Notes: a model not told the origin generated them from the letters alone. Numbered from the stretch's first letter, positions 22,491-34,540 are shown. The stretch: 64,000 nucleotides of DNA from Sinohyriopsis cumingii (GCA_028554795.2 CM068842.1:26012590-26076589), one strand, 5' to 3'. Numbers and translations are program-made.

Positions 22491-22521
<31 letters not shown>
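22490..22521 (+). repeat. (ATT)n microsatellite
   Basis: About ten ATT units. Frames across it read poly-isoleucine and are artefacts. Confidence 0.95.
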
Positions 22522-22844
22522 CCCAAAAATGTGTTTGCTAACCCAATTTTTAAGGCTAATATTTAAAGAATTTTCAGGAGGCAATGGTTTAAGGAGTTCA
22601 TTCATTTTCAGATACCTAGATGTAAATTTCAGGACCAGTGACTGTCTGAGGTTGCAAAAAGTCATCGATTAGAAAGGATGAAAGTAATTCAGATGCAACA
22701 TTTTTGAAAATCGTGTAACAAATCCACTGAGTTAACAACAATGGGTAAGACTGCTCTGACTTATCATTTGCAAGGGAAGCAATATAAAGAGAGAGTAGAC
22801 TGGTCACATTCAGAAAAATGGATGCAGATATTTCCAGACCCTAT

Positions 22845-23098
22845 TGGAGCCTTGTGTGACCGAACAGTCTAATGTGCATGTCCCAGTTAATCACTGTTAT
22901 CTCACCTCTGTCCACGTGGGTTCAAGTCATGGGCACAGCCAATGTGGGTATGTGAGAAAGCTGCCAGCAGGTTCCTGTGGGTCAGTGGTTTTTACCAGGG
23001 TTTTCCTGGGTTCTTTCTCCACCAGTTATACTGGCTGCCATGTATAGCCTATCCAGCACTGAGAAATGCCATCAAACCCAAACCAACAATAACAATGA
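22845..23098 (+). mobile_element. tRNA-derived SINE, family B, copy 1
   Basis: Shares with 41796-42040 the block tatctcacctctgtc.acgtgggttc (B box), the central ctgggttctttctccacca and ctggctgccatg.atagccta, and an AACAA-type tail. The tRNA-like 5' part is strongly diverged. Open frames here are artefacts. Confidence 0.75.
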
Positions 23099-23254
23099 GA
23101 CTCAAACTTTGCCTGGAGTACGAGTTATGATGAGAAATCTACGTAGATCACATGTTTTGGAATTGTACCATACTTAATTGGTCTATAGGAAAACAACATT
23201 AAAGATGAATCATTTGTAATGCTTTCTGAAGGTTTTGGAATAGAAAATAACAGA

Positions 23255-23600
23255 AAAAAGAATTGGATATTTTACTTTGACCCAAGGAGAGTAATCATGT
23301 ATAAAGAATGTACTACACATCAGATTTTCTAAGTATGCAGAAGCTATTGATTTTGGGCCAAGTTCTACGAGAGGTATGGAGAAAAAAATTGTATTTAATA
23401 ATCTAATCCTGTTATCAATGGATGAATCTAATGTTAACTGGGCTGCATTCAATAAATTGCAAAAAACTTAACTGGAATAGTGCAGTTACATGCACAATGA
23501 GACAAATTTCAATTGTTGATCTTCTTTCTAATGGTACAGCCTGTGGTTTAGTACATCGTCTGGTGAGTGTTGAAACCATCTTCAGTATTTTTAGGCAGTG
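23255..23600 (+). pseudogene. transposase-like protein remnant
   Basis: Shifted plus-strand frames give KNWIFYFDPRRVIMYKE, then LILLSMDESNVNWAAFNKL, then ISIVDLLSNGTACGLVH. The pattern FDPxx...MDxxNVNW...LxxxGxCGLH recalls an hAT-like transposase family common in invertebrates, by memory. Several stops and shifts show that it is dead. Short frames 23422-23637 and on minus 23210-23606 are shadows. Confidence 0.4.
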
Positions 23601-23929
23601 TTGCATATTGAGTTTGGGATTGCAGGTTTCATATTAATTTTTGTTCCTATGTCCTCCAAATCCTGACCCTTGTGCAAGCCTTTATGTCAGGAAAAAAATG
23701 ACAAAATATGTTTCCTACTTTTTCTTCAGTGCATATCCATCCAAATCTATGTTGGCATTCGCAGTATTTGAAGTCACTAAAAGGCAGTACAAACTAAGAA
23801 AAGGTTGTGGGAGTCATGAAATCAAGGGCAAATCTGATTAACTGGGTCATATTTTAAAATCCAGGTCAGCATAATTTACACAGTTCGTGGTCTGTAGGGA
23901 CCATCTTTCATTTAGTATTATGTTTTTAA

Positions 23930-24575
23930 AAGAAGTGGGTATTGGTGTGTGATATAGTGTATATAGAAAGACTGAGGGAGAAGAGAGATAGTGTATATAG
24001 AAAGACTGAGGGAGAAGAGAGAGAGAGAGGATGACAAATGTGAAACAAGAGAAAGGATGGGAGATGGGTAAACAAGAGAGAGGATGGGGGATGTGAAATA
24101 AGAGAAAGGATGGGCGATGTGAAACAAGAGAAAGGATGGGAGATGTGTAAACAAGAGAGAGGATGGGAGATGTGAAATAAGACAGGATGGGATATGAGAA
24201 ATAAGAGAAAGGATGGGAGATATAAAACAAGAGAAAGTATGGGAGATATGAAACAAGAGAAAGGATGGGAGATGTGTAAACAAGAGAGAGGGTGGGAGGT
24301 GTGAAAAAAGAAAAAGGATGGGATATGTGTATACAAGAGAGAGGACGGGAGATGTGAAGTAAGAGAGAGGATGAAGTAAGAGAGAGAATGGTTGATGTAA
24401 AACAAAAGAAAGGATGGGAGATGTTAAATAAGAGGATGGGAGATGTGAAACAAGAGAAAGGATGGGAGATGTGATATAAGAGGATGGGAGATGTGTAAAC
24501 ACGAGGGAGGATGGGAGATGTGAAATAAGTGAGGATGGGAGATGAGAAATAAGGGAAACTTTGTGGAGTGGAGAG
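23930..24575 (+). repeat. Polypurine minisatellite, about 26-bp unit
   Basis: About 640 bp consist almost wholly of G and A on the plus strand, with units like gagaaaggatgggagatgtg plus aaacaa or aataa variants and internal deletions. Because the minus strand is pyrimidine-rich, stop codons are rare and three long overlapping minus-strand frames (up to 224 codons of HLPSSL-like repeats) result. None is a gene. Confidence 0.95.
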
Positions 24576-24648
24576 ATATATCTGAAAATCATTTAGTCAA
24601 AACTATAGTGTAGAAAAATTGGAGAGGTGGACAGAATATTAGTATATA

Positions 24649-24830
24649 CAGTGGAACCTAATTAATCCAGACACCTTCATTCCCAGTTAATATGTCCAGA
24701 TAAATAAGAGTTCCCAACTACTGAAATATGTACAATTTAATTTTATGATGGCATCATATCGTATACGTGTACATGTATTTGCTAGCCGTACATGTACTCA
24801 GGAGTTGTGCTACCAGACAAAGTGGGTGAC
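24649..24830 (+). mobile_element. pogo/Tigger-like element end, truncated (copy 3)
   Basis: Begins TA-cagtggaacctaattaatcc and matches the inverted right end of the 27561-28505 element, continuing through catcatatcgtatacg and tgtacatgtatttgctagc. The other end is missing or too decayed to place. Confidence 0.65.
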
Positions 24831-25273
24831 TAAGTTGCCTAAAACAATGTACACTTCTCCTTTTCTGTTAGGAAAGCAAAAATGACTTCAATCTGTGATT
24901 TCTTTAGATAATGTGTACAATGAGTTACAGTAGTTTATGACTTTTGAGATGCCCCCTTCCTGCAGCCAAGAAGTTCTGACAGTGTAGTGTTATAGCTCAA
25001 GGTGAAATGTATTGAATGCGGTGTTGATACCAATTGTGCAGACAAACAAACTCTTGCACATTTACAGGCGACCACTAACCCTTTCCAGAGCAAGTTATCA
25101 CTACGATTTCCACAAGCTAGGCCTACCATTTGTTGATGAAAATATCCAATATGTAAATAGCCATTTGTGTTTTAAGAATATAATTGGTGTGGAACACTTT
25201 CTAATTACAATTTTCTGAAATGATTTGGCTGGAAAGAAGGGTCTAATTCGGTCATATATCGACATTAATGCTT

Positions 25274-25772
25274 GAGTGTGTTCGTCTTCACTAGCCAAGG
25301 TTCCGATAACTCTATGTACACCTTAGCATATAGAGCAGATATTTCTGTGCTTTGGGTCTGTGAATTTCACTGGATGTGGCAGCAAGCCACCACATCCAAT
25401 CAAAATTAAGTCGTTTAAATTTGAACACTCTTCATACATGATCAAGACAATTAGAGTACACAAACTGAATGGACTGATAAATAATCACTTTTCCAGTGCT
25501 AGTCCATGTTTGCACAAATATTTTTCACTTGAACAGACATAAACTGTCTTCCCTCTGGTACATAGTCATACTTTTGACGTTAAACTTACAAAGTATCCTT
25601 TTTAGGCCAATTACCATCACCATTTTTGGCCGATGTACAAATGCACAATGCTATTGGTTAGTTGGCATTACATACTAAGGGAGGCAACACATGAAATCTA
25701 ATAGATGTCGATAGGACAAAGCACCAAGATAGACAGAGTTATCGGAACCTTAGCTAGCGAAGATGGAGTGAG
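25274..25772. mobile_element. TIR MITE, family C, full length (about 500 bp)
   Basis: Terminal inverted repeats cttcactagccaaggttccg (25285 on) and the complement of cggaaccttagctagcgaag (ending near 25762), extended by a gagtg-containing flank on each side. The interior has no transposase. The same ends form a compact palindrome at 62019-62096. Confidence 0.75.
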
Positions 25773-25799
25773 TTGTCTATGAATAGTTTGTGTAATGTT

Positions 25800-25985
25800 T
25801 AATTGGCAACAATGCAATTAGGATGAACAGTATGATATAAAGTCAACTGGGCCTTTGCTCAGTATACATGTTACAGGTGGTTGTTGCAAAGTCATTTCAA
25901 AATGTTTTTGACTGCCATTTTATACAGAACTTTCAGAAAGTAAAAAAAAATTCAGTGGTAGTTTCTTAAGCATTATTTACAAGAT
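25800..25985 (+). repeat. dispersed repeat pair (partner 47980-48150)
   Basis: Shared blocks include ttggcaacaatg, acagtatg.tat, aactttcagaaagtaaaa and ttaag. Divergence is considerable, and the element type is unknown. Confidence 0.45.
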
Positions 25986-26270
25986 TATTATCTCATCAGT
26001 CCTATTAGTTACAATTAATTACAATGTGCTCTTTTAAAGTCATATGGCCAAAATACAATGTATGTATCTCCATCAAAATAAACTTTCAAGTATGAATACA
26101 ATGGGCATGAATATAAATATAACAATTTTTATGCACATACAAAACATGTTTAAAATTAAAAATAACATAATACTGATTTTGCAACTTACAAATAAAGTTT
26201 TACTTAAAAACAATGTAAAATGGATACCGAGAAATAAAGGACATAATTCTAAAAAAGAAAGAAAACAGGA

Positions 26271-26271
<1 letters not shown>

Positions 26272-26340
<69 letters not shown>
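26272..26340 (+). repeat. (TA)n microsatellite
   Basis: About 34 uninterrupted TA units. Frames reading YIYIYI on both strands are artefacts. Confidence 0.98.
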
Positions 26341-26343
<3 letters not shown>

Positions 26344-27224
26344 AGATGTTGTATCAATGATATACGAGAAGTATACATTTTTCATTAAAAGGAAACGAGG
26401 CTTGCAGTTTTCCTTTTAATGAAATTTTTTTATGAGTGGTATATTATTAATACAGTGTACATAATATAAATAAATTTTATTTATATCACATATTTGCCCT
26501 TTGAACGTAGTTAAGATATGCCTGGGGCAACTGTGTATTGACCGAGTGAATGAACTCCCCACATCCCTGTGAGTGTGTCCGCTTCAAAATTTAGTTCTAT
26601 GCCTTTTCTAGTTGTTCACAATCACATATACATATATAAAGTGTCTTGCGTTGTTCCCACTTCTACCCCTTCAGCTAACACTTTTCCCTACTCTGTCCAA
26701 AAGAGAAGTCACTCCTCCCTAAAATTCAAGTCTAGCATATGCATGTAAATACATACAAGTTGAAATAATTAACACATTAAATACATCACACTATGTACAT
26801 ATTATGTCTGTTTCCTGAAGATATATGTGACCATTGTTTGCCTGGTTCCTTTGTCACAGCGATCAGCAATGTTTCTTGATAGTGTCCAAAATCTTTCATT
26901 TTATGGTGGTCTACATTTACCTGACAGTGTCACCATAATTACATAAAAAGGTCAAGGAATACAAACTGATATGTTGCATTTAAATGTGTTATGGCAAACT
27001 ATTAAAATGCAATAATGTTTACAAGTCGTATTTTACAATTGTTACAGCTGCTAATAAGACGACAACTGAAGTCGCGTTTTATTCTGAAAAGAAGCCCTAT
27101 ACTGTCAAAACTTAAATCAATCAACTTTATATGTGCAGCCATCAACAAAATGTGATTGTTAGATACAATTTGTAAATAACAATGAGACTTAATGACACTC
27201 AATTTATTAACCAATTGCTGTATC
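26341..27224. other. intron DNA, no gene seen
   Basis: AT-rich spacer in the exon B to C intron, without supported features. Confidence 0.5.
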
Positions 27225-27549
27225 AAAAGTTTGGACGATTTGATCCCAGTGTGTTTATTTTATTATTGATAAAATGACACTTTCAAATCTTCACAGGTGA
27301 AGTTATGATATGAGATGGACTGTGTTTTCAAATTTTCTCATTCTCTGACAGATTATTTCCAGATTATCAAGGCAAGTTTTAAAATAATTTTATATTTTGG
27401 TCCCTGATTTAAAATTCTGGATCAGGAATGCAAATTTCTGGATTAATGAAGCAAATTAATGTTTAAGAATTCTGTTCCTGCTGAACTATGTCTGGACAGA
27501 GAGAGGTTTCTGGATAAATGGAGTCCAGATTAACGAGGTTCATCTGTGT
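27225..27549 (-). mobile_element. pogo/Tigger-like element, copy 2 (inverted, truncated)
   Basis: Reverse-complement relative of the start of the 27561-28505 element. It is collinear from the terminal repeat (aacctcgttaatctggactcc on minus) to gggatcaaatcgtccaa. More diverged than copy 1, it is arranged head to head with it across a 15-bp gap, forming a large imperfect palindrome. Confidence 0.8.
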
Positions 27550-27560
27550 GTGTCAATATA

Positions 27561-28505
27561 CAGTGGAACCTCGTTAATCGGGACTCCGTTTATCCGGAAA
27601 CCTCGCTATCCGGACATAATTCAATGGGAATGGAATTCCTAAACGTTAATTTGCTTCGTTAATGAAGAAATCCGCGTTCCGGATCTGGGAATCAAAATCG
27701 GGGACCAAAGTGTAAAATTACATTAAAACTTGTCTCGATAATCCGGAACTAATCTGTCCAAAAATAAGAAAATTCGAAAAATCGTATGTGAAAATACAAT
27801 CGGAAGAACAATACATAAAACACAGTAGTGAAGCCCTTGAGAATCTATGGCCACTATCAGTAACTAAGTAGCGTGACCATATTGTAACCAGCGATTGTAT
27901 AAACAATGTCTGTTTTAGCTAGTCGCCGATGGTGGTATTAATAATTAAATAAACACAATGGGATCAAATCGTCCATGCTTTTTGACATAACATATGGTAA
28001 ATAAATTAAAAGTGTTATTAAGCCTCTTTGTTGTTTACCAATTGTATGTTACAATCACAGTTTATTGTTTGCTGTGCAAATACAGTTGACATTTTTAAGC
28101 TGTGGACAGTATAGGGCTTCAAAGAATCCAGGCAAACAAAGGTTACAGACTTCTTCAGGAAATTGACATAATAAATGTATGTACAGTACATACATGTACA
28201 TGAACATAGTGTGATGTGTTCGATGTGTTAATTGTCTAAACTTATATTTACTGTATATGTACGTACAAGCACATGTTATAATAATGTGTGAAATAAACAC
28301 AAATTAATAGATGTATTCATTAATTTATTTCAACCATTATTTAATATACAGTACATTACATTTAAAGCTAGCATATACATGTACATATATACGGTGTGAT
28401 GATATCGTAAAATAAAAAATGTGCATGATTCAATTATCTGGAAAACTCGTTAATCCGGACATATTTGCTGGGAACGAATGTGTCCAGATTAACGAGGCTC
28501 CACTT
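27561..28505 (+). mobile_element. pogo/Tigger-like non-autonomous element, copy 1
   Basis: Terminal inverted repeats cagtggaacctcgttaatc (27561 on) and the complement of gattaacgaggctccactt (ending 28505), flanked by TA on both sides (27559-27560 and 28506-28507). These features fit the Tc1/mariner superfamily, pogo/Tigger type. The 945-bp interior holds no DDE transposase frame. It lies in the TTD14-like intron. Confidence 0.8.
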
Positions 28506-28516
28506 TACATACATAC

Positions 28517-28535
28517 ACCACACACACACACACAC

Positions 28536-28606
<71 letters not shown>

Positions 28607-28608
28607 AG
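28517..28608 (+). repeat. compound (CA)n(TA)n(GA)n microsatellite
   Basis: Follows the pogo-like element end directly. The minus-strand frame reading LSLSLS is an artefact. Confidence 0.97.
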
Positions 28609-29008
28609 AGATTCCAAAATGAGGTCCCCTTGCCCTGAACATGAAGAATTTTATGGACAAGAAGAGATCTCAGGTAACAACAATTTTCCAAGTAGTTTTA
28701 GGTGGAGTAGCATTAAGTTGTGCCAACAGGTGGAAGATGGACAAATGACGCACAACAGGTCATCCCATATATTCTTCTAGTCTGACCAGTTGAACTGAAC
28801 ATTGCAACACAGATTACAAGTTTTTATCCACAGAAATGAATATGCCTTAAAATCACTGTCACTTATTTTGCATATTTTATTAACTGATAAACTATGATGA
28901 CAGGGTTTTCAAAACTCTGATGTCAGTGAACCCCTAGCAGCAGATGCTCCATAAAATAACCATGGACATAACATCTTAACGAATACAGACAATGGTAAAG
29001 TACTGTAC

Positions 29009-29076
29009 CTTCCATCCCAGATTCTCAAAGAAGGTGGAGAGACGAGCTTGCCCTGTTGTTTTTCCTCCACATGGTC
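29009..29076 (-). CDS. TTD14-like gene, coding exon B (P-loop)
   Basis: The acceptor (cttgttttcattatttcag) and donor (AAG|GTACAG) flank 68 bp. Two bases complete a glycine codon from exon A, followed by [15 protein letters not shown] and FENLGWK. Joined to exon A the motif is GGPCGGKT, a Walker A P-loop. TTD14 of Drosophila is a GTP- and phosphoinositide-binding protein needed to move the TRPL channel in photoreceptors, and homologues occur across invertebrates. Residues around the P-loop match the family closely, as I recall it. An hAT-type element begins about 150 bp upstream in gene direction. The short frame 28909-29094 is a shifted reading of this exon. Confidence 0.88.
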
Positions 29077-29229
29077 CTGAAATAATGAAAACAAGCACAG
29101 TTGTAAATAAAGCTCTGTGTAGGACTCTAAAAACTTAAGTCCAAATCAAAATTTGTAAACAATGGTCTCTCAAAGGGGCTGATACTCTACTGGCTAAAAT
29201 GAAATTCAATGACTCCCAGATAAATCCAT

Positions 29230-30781
29230 TAAAGCTGTACCAATGTCACTTTTGCCGATTATACTGATACCGTGTATAGCCGATTATTAAAATTGCCGAT
29301 ACCAATTATTTTAAGAAACCGCCTGTTCTACAGTTAGTGAAAGCACTAGCATTTGATTGACAAGTAAACCAATCCCTATTTTTGTTATAACTAACAATGC
29401 CTAAAATGGGTGCGGATTTATGTTAACAGTTCAAATGTGGTCTCAAGCTATCTCATACATGTGATAACTATTTCCCATATTTTATATCCCACCTTATTTC
29501 TTATTGCTAACTCATATATGCAAATAAAACTCTTTACGAAATAACATATTTATTCCGAATTAGTTTTTTGGGGGGCACATGTGCTCTGTGATACATTTCC
29601 TAATTCCTTCTTTTAATTTAATGATGGTAATCAATGCTTATATATACGGTACAGTAATGCCAGGTCAAGTTGACTCGTGCAAGTTTCATTGGTGGGAATG
29701 GAGATCATAATTTGCTTGTCGAGAAAAAATCTACAGCATTCAGTGATCATTCTTGGGATTTAGGAAGCAATTCATTTCAAGCAAAGCATGTAAAGCAAGG
29801 CAAAAATAAATTTCTGAACTTGTGGTTGACGGAAATGTACTTTGTGAAGCTAGCCATAAGGGGGGGGGGCATTTAATTCCTGAATGCGTGAAATCGACGG
29901 TCACATTATATGTCACTTATCTTACATTGCAAAGTATGATCATAGGGTTTTAGTATTAAAATGTCGTTATCTAAATAAAGTTTCTTACAAAACTATTATT
30001 TGGAAAATAATATACATAATATAGATTTGCTTAATACCTGATGTTTCTATTAAAAAGAAGAGAAAATGTAGGAAAGCAGATATTTTACATTTGATAATGC
30101 ATTTATTTCAGGTGACAACAGTCATACATATGCACTAATGGTGATGTGCAATGCAAAGACCATGGAATTTGCAAAACAGTCATTTAATGATTTATTTTGT
30201 AATATTATGGCTGTATTGCTTGTCACTAAAGTAATAACTATCCCATCTTTTTCAATTTTCATTGCCTATTACATTAATAGTCTTGGAAAAATATTCAATA
30301 CTTATTCTGGCAACATTTTTTTGAAAATTGGCAACAAAATATTGAGATTGGAGATTTTTTTTGGCGACAACTTTTCAAAAGCCAGGACCATCCCTGTAAT
30401 GTGTATGCTGGAAGTTCAACAGCCAAACGAGGCCTCATTTGGCTGGTTGGCTGCTGTGATTGGGATAAGTGCATACATGGTATTGATAATTTGTTGTGTG
30501 CAGACAATCAGCGGTAGTTTACAGCAAGCGTGTTAAAAAGTATTTACTTTTAAGAATATAATGTCTTTCAATTAACCCCCAAATCAAATGTTTATTCCTT
30601 AATTTCCTCTATTTAATTCTGATTTAAAATTCAAACCATGTCAAGATGAATGTTATGATTAAATTTATATTTTGGAAATTTGATTACATCAGCACCGATT
30701 ATTTCTGCTGATACAGATTATACCGATTGTTCCAATAATCGGCCCAATTATGAGTATGGCCGATTAATCGGTACAGCTTTA
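29230..30781. mobile_element. hAT-type non-autonomous element with perfect 8-bp target duplication
   Basis: A 1552-bp element with terminal inverted repeats taaagctgtacc at both ends, followed inward by ccgattaat/ccgatta-rich subterminal repeats. The exact 8-bp duplication aaatccat flanks it (29222-29229 and 30782-30789), which defines the hAT superfamily. The 132-codon plus-strand frame 30138-30536 inside does not look like an hAT transposase. An interior stretch of about 1.1 kb recurs at 39361-40460 without the ends. The G-run near 29866 is shared by both copies. Confidence 0.85.
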
Positions 30782-31059
30782 AAATCCATTTCTTCTTTTT
30801 AAATGCCAAGCACTAAAACTAGGCCTGACATTTTCTTGATAAATTCAAACATACCAAATTTGGTAACAAGTGTATTTTCTTATGTTTGAGTTAACATGTG
30901 CACAATTTAATAGAAAGTGCAGTACAATGTTATGTCATAACATCTGACCTTGAACCCTTATGTGATGGACAGAAGATCACTAAACTTGTCTCTATGTCAA
31001 GATTCAACCACATGCATCTTTTGGGTGAAAATGTTGGTAATGTCATCTGTTCTGGAGAA

Positions 31060-31635
31060 GTGGTTGTTAAAAAATGTGTTGAATTTTGGGGAGGTCACAT
31101 TAGGATTATTTTCATTAAGAACCATCTACAGTTAGTTACGTGTTGTTGTGAAAACCACATGTCAATATGTGTTGAATTTTGGGGAGGTCGCATTGGCATT
31201 ATTTTCGTTAAGAACTATCTACTGTTAGTTATGTGTTGTTGTGAAAACCACATGTCAATATGTGTTGAATTTTGGGGAGGTCGCGTTGGCATTATTTTCA
31301 TTAAGAACCATCTACAGTTAGTTATGTGTTGTTGTGAAAACCACATGTCAATATGTGTTGAATTTTGGGTAGATCACTTGGCATTATTTTCATTAAGAAC
31401 CATCTACAGTTAGTTACGTGTTGTTGTGAAAACCACATGTCAATATGTGTTGAATTTTGGGTAGGTCACTTGGCATTATTTTCATTAAGAACCATCTACA
31501 GTTAGTTACGTGTTGTTGTGAAAACCACATGTCAATATGTGTTGAATTTTGGGTAGGTCACTTGGCATTATTTTCATTAAGAACCATCTACAGTTAGTTA
31601 CGTGTTGTTGTGAAAACCACATGTCAATATGAGCA
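31060..31635 (+). repeat. 93/92-bp tandem repeat, 6 copies
   Basis: Units starting at gtgttgaattttgg lie at 31076, 31169, 31262, 31355, 31447 and 31539. The first three periods are 93 bp, so a frame stays open and the 171-codon frame 30898-31413 results (CVEFWGG...CCCENHMSI repeats). Later 92-bp periods break it. The unit is a shortened derivative of the satellite that follows: ggaggtca, cattattttcatt.agaacca and aaaaccacatgtcaatatg align to it. Confidence 0.95.
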
Positions 31636-32690
31636 TAACTTTAAAGAGGACTAATAATGTTTCAAGACAGCCACCAGTCTGATTGGCAGTTTTCATCTAG
31701 AAATAACAAGATATCATAGAAGATGGCTATCATGGCAGCCATAATGGAGGTCAAATTGGCACCATTTTCATTTAGGACCAACTAGATATCATAAGAAATA
31801 TTTAAGTGAAAACCCCACATCACTACAACTATCTACACTGGGGATAAGAAGGTATAACAAGATTTTCAAGGTGGCCATCAAATTGGAGGTCTGATAGGAA
31901 CCATATTTATCTAGGACCATGTGACTACAAATACCCAATCAGCATAAGCAGCTATAGAATCAAAATATCAAGATAAGTAGCAATAACAAGAGCCTCACGA
32001 TAGCCATCATAGCAGTTACATTTTGTCAGATTTGCCAACGAAGAGATTACAAGATGTTTAGTGAAAAGCCCAGCCAGAGATGGAAAGCAATCTTTAGGGG
32101 TTATAAATATTCTTATTTGGTACCAAGTAAATATTATAATTCTTTCAGCAAAATTCTCATGCAGATAAGACCATCTGTTCAGAAAGAATAGAAATAATAA
32201 GATTTTAATCTGACGACTGTGGTGGCCATATTTAATGTCTGAGTGGCACCATTTTCATTTAGGATGAACCAGACATGTCAATACCTCCATCCTTTGAGAA
32301 GGAAACACAAATATCGATTTTTATGGTGGCCATATTGGGAGCAAAATATGTGACCTTTTTGTTTTGGACCCACTAGAGGTCATAAAAACTGTAGTGAAAA
32401 CCCCATGTCAATATGACCATCCCTTTAGGATGGGTAGCAATAGCAAGATTTGAAGATGGCCACCATTCAGCTATATTGGATGTTAGATCAGTACCACTTT
32501 CATTGAATACCACCTAGTCATGACATGGAGTCTTGAAGTAAAAAAAAAAAACAACATCAATATGACCATCTATTCTGGAGTAATAGCAACAGCAAAAGTT
32601 TCAAAATGGCTGCCGTTATGATTATATTGGATATTTGAGGGACACCACTTTTACTTTGGACCAACTAGACCTGGGGATGGATGTTTTTTG
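31636..32690 (+). repeat. Diverged satellite, about 130-150-bp unit (large cluster)
   Basis: Roughly seven diverged monomers are marked by acaagattttcaaggtggcc, ggaggtcaaattggcacc, catttaggaccaactagata and aaaccccatgtcaatatgacc. Same family as 3545-3850. Monomers vary in length and have indels, indicating age. Confidence 0.8.
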
Positions 32691-34008
32691 TTTCATAGCA
32701 AAAATTACAATAACAAACTTGTGCTAGCAAACAATGGACAATGGATGACAAAGTCCATTAGTGTTAAAAAACAGTAAAATACCATGCATGGTTTCACACA
32801 TGGGTTTAAATATTCTGGGGTTGAAAAAGAAAAAGAAGTTTAGTTTTAAAAAAATATAATTTAAATTGTGGTGCTTAAATTTGTGGATTTGCCTGTCAAA
32901 TTTTGCATAATGATAGATATTTAATTTAAGCACAAACACACAAAATAACAAATATAAAAAAGAAGAAAAACCATGCTGATAACAGTTAAAACAATACTAC
33001 CACATGTGTAAGCACAAATCAAGTACCTGTCAAAATTAATCCCATATGCTGTTCATATCATCCAAGTATTCAACAGCATGGAAGTTGATGGGACCAAGCT
33101 AATCAGTTATTTAAGCACATGTACGAGATCTTAAACGATTTTTCATAGAGCTGCATCATCACTAGCTTCCCAGATCATGCCATTAATTAAGAAAGCCAAA
33201 AAATCAAATTGAATCTTCCACAGTTTGGATTATGTCAATATTCTACATGTGAACCAAACATGCAACCAGCTGCCCCTTGCTTCATGCAATCAGCAGACAG
33301 TGGCAACATCTGATGTCTTCACAGTTCAACAATGAATAAAGGTGCTAACTAAACTGAAAGATAATGAAATTGCTTCTTTGTTTTTTTTGCCCGACTGATA
33401 TAAAGACCGACACCAGCCGTTAGACCTGAAGGTAAATAAATGCAAGAAAGAATTTAAATCACACTTTTCACAACTCGTATGCTAAACAGGTCATGGAGAC
33501 CATGTGGGGAAAAGGAAGAAATCATTGGCGAACATCAATCTGCCATATTAGTGGACCTTAAAACCTTTTCAATCATGCTGATTCATGCAGAATGGATAAC
33601 TACAGCTCGCAAGGTGTTGGAATGATCTGATCAAAGTACATGTATCTGTGACAATGCTGGACGACTTGCTTTACATGTGTGTACAAAAAGACTTGGCTGA
33701 CATGACCTTATTTCAGTGGGTTTTTTTTAAAAATTAGTGAAGTGTGAAAAAATATCAGTGAAGTGTGAGCTTCAATACTTTGCTTTAAAAAGTGTATATA
33801 GCAAATGTTGATAGTATTTGTGCAACAAGCAAGTTTGGAATAAGCATCCATGGAAAAGACAGGATGGACTTTCAGAAGGATTTAAATCTTCTGACAACAG
33901 TTTAACCTGATAAGCATTAAATCTAATTTTTATATACTAATCCCATTTATTATTCTTACTTTCATTGCAAGAAATACTAGTGTTTGAATACCTTGTAGTT
34001 TTTCTCAT
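32691..34008. other. intron DNA, nothing firmly identified
   Basis: Some plus-strand stretches near 33050-33650 look coding-like in composition but are full of stops. No family is recognised. Confidence 0.4.
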
Positions 34009-34540
34009 CTCTCCCTATCATCCTAAATGATCTCCATATGATCCTAAATGATCTCCCTATGACCCTACATGATCTCCCTATGATCTTAAATGATCTCCCT
34101 ATGACCCTACATGATCTCCCTATGATCCTAAATGATCTCCTTATGATCCTACATGACAATCCCTATGATCCTACATGATCTCCCTATGACCCTACATGAT
34201 CTCCCTATGATCCTAAATGATCTCCCTATGACCCTACATGATCTCCCTATGATCCTACATGACCTCCCTATGACCCTACATGATCTCCCTATGATTCTAC
34301 ATGATCTCCCTATGATCCTACATGATCTCCCTATGATCCTACATGACCTCCCTATGACCCTACATGATCTCCCTATGATTCTACATGATCTCCCTATGAT
34401 CCTACATGATCTCCCTATGATCCTACATGACCTCCCTATGATTCTACATGACCTCCCTACGATCCTACATGATCTCCCTACGATCCTACATGATCTCCCT
34501 ATGATTCTACATGACCTCCCTATGATCCTAAATGATCTCA
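34009..34540 (+). repeat. 21-bp tandem repeat, about 25 copies
   Basis: The unit is atgatctccctatgatcctac with T/C variants. Each unit is itself two similar halves, atgatctccct and atgatcctac, of 11 and 10 bp. Frames stay open on both strands (MILHDLP on plus, RSCRIIG on minus, each about 130 codons). These are repeat artefacts. Confidence 0.97.

Noticed and set aside
23847-24592. Three long overlapping minus-strand frames (127-224 codons)
   Set aside because: They read a pyrimidine-rich minisatellite in all three frames. The lack of stops follows from base composition, and there is no domain or splice support.
30138-30536. 132-codon frame inside the hAT-type element as a transposase
   Set aside because: It lacks any hAT transposase motif, and the second genomic copy does not keep the frame.
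30898-31413. 171-codon plus-strand frame
   Set aside because: The frame survives because the first repeat periods are 93 bp. It fails as soon as periods become 92 bp, and the peptide has no known family.
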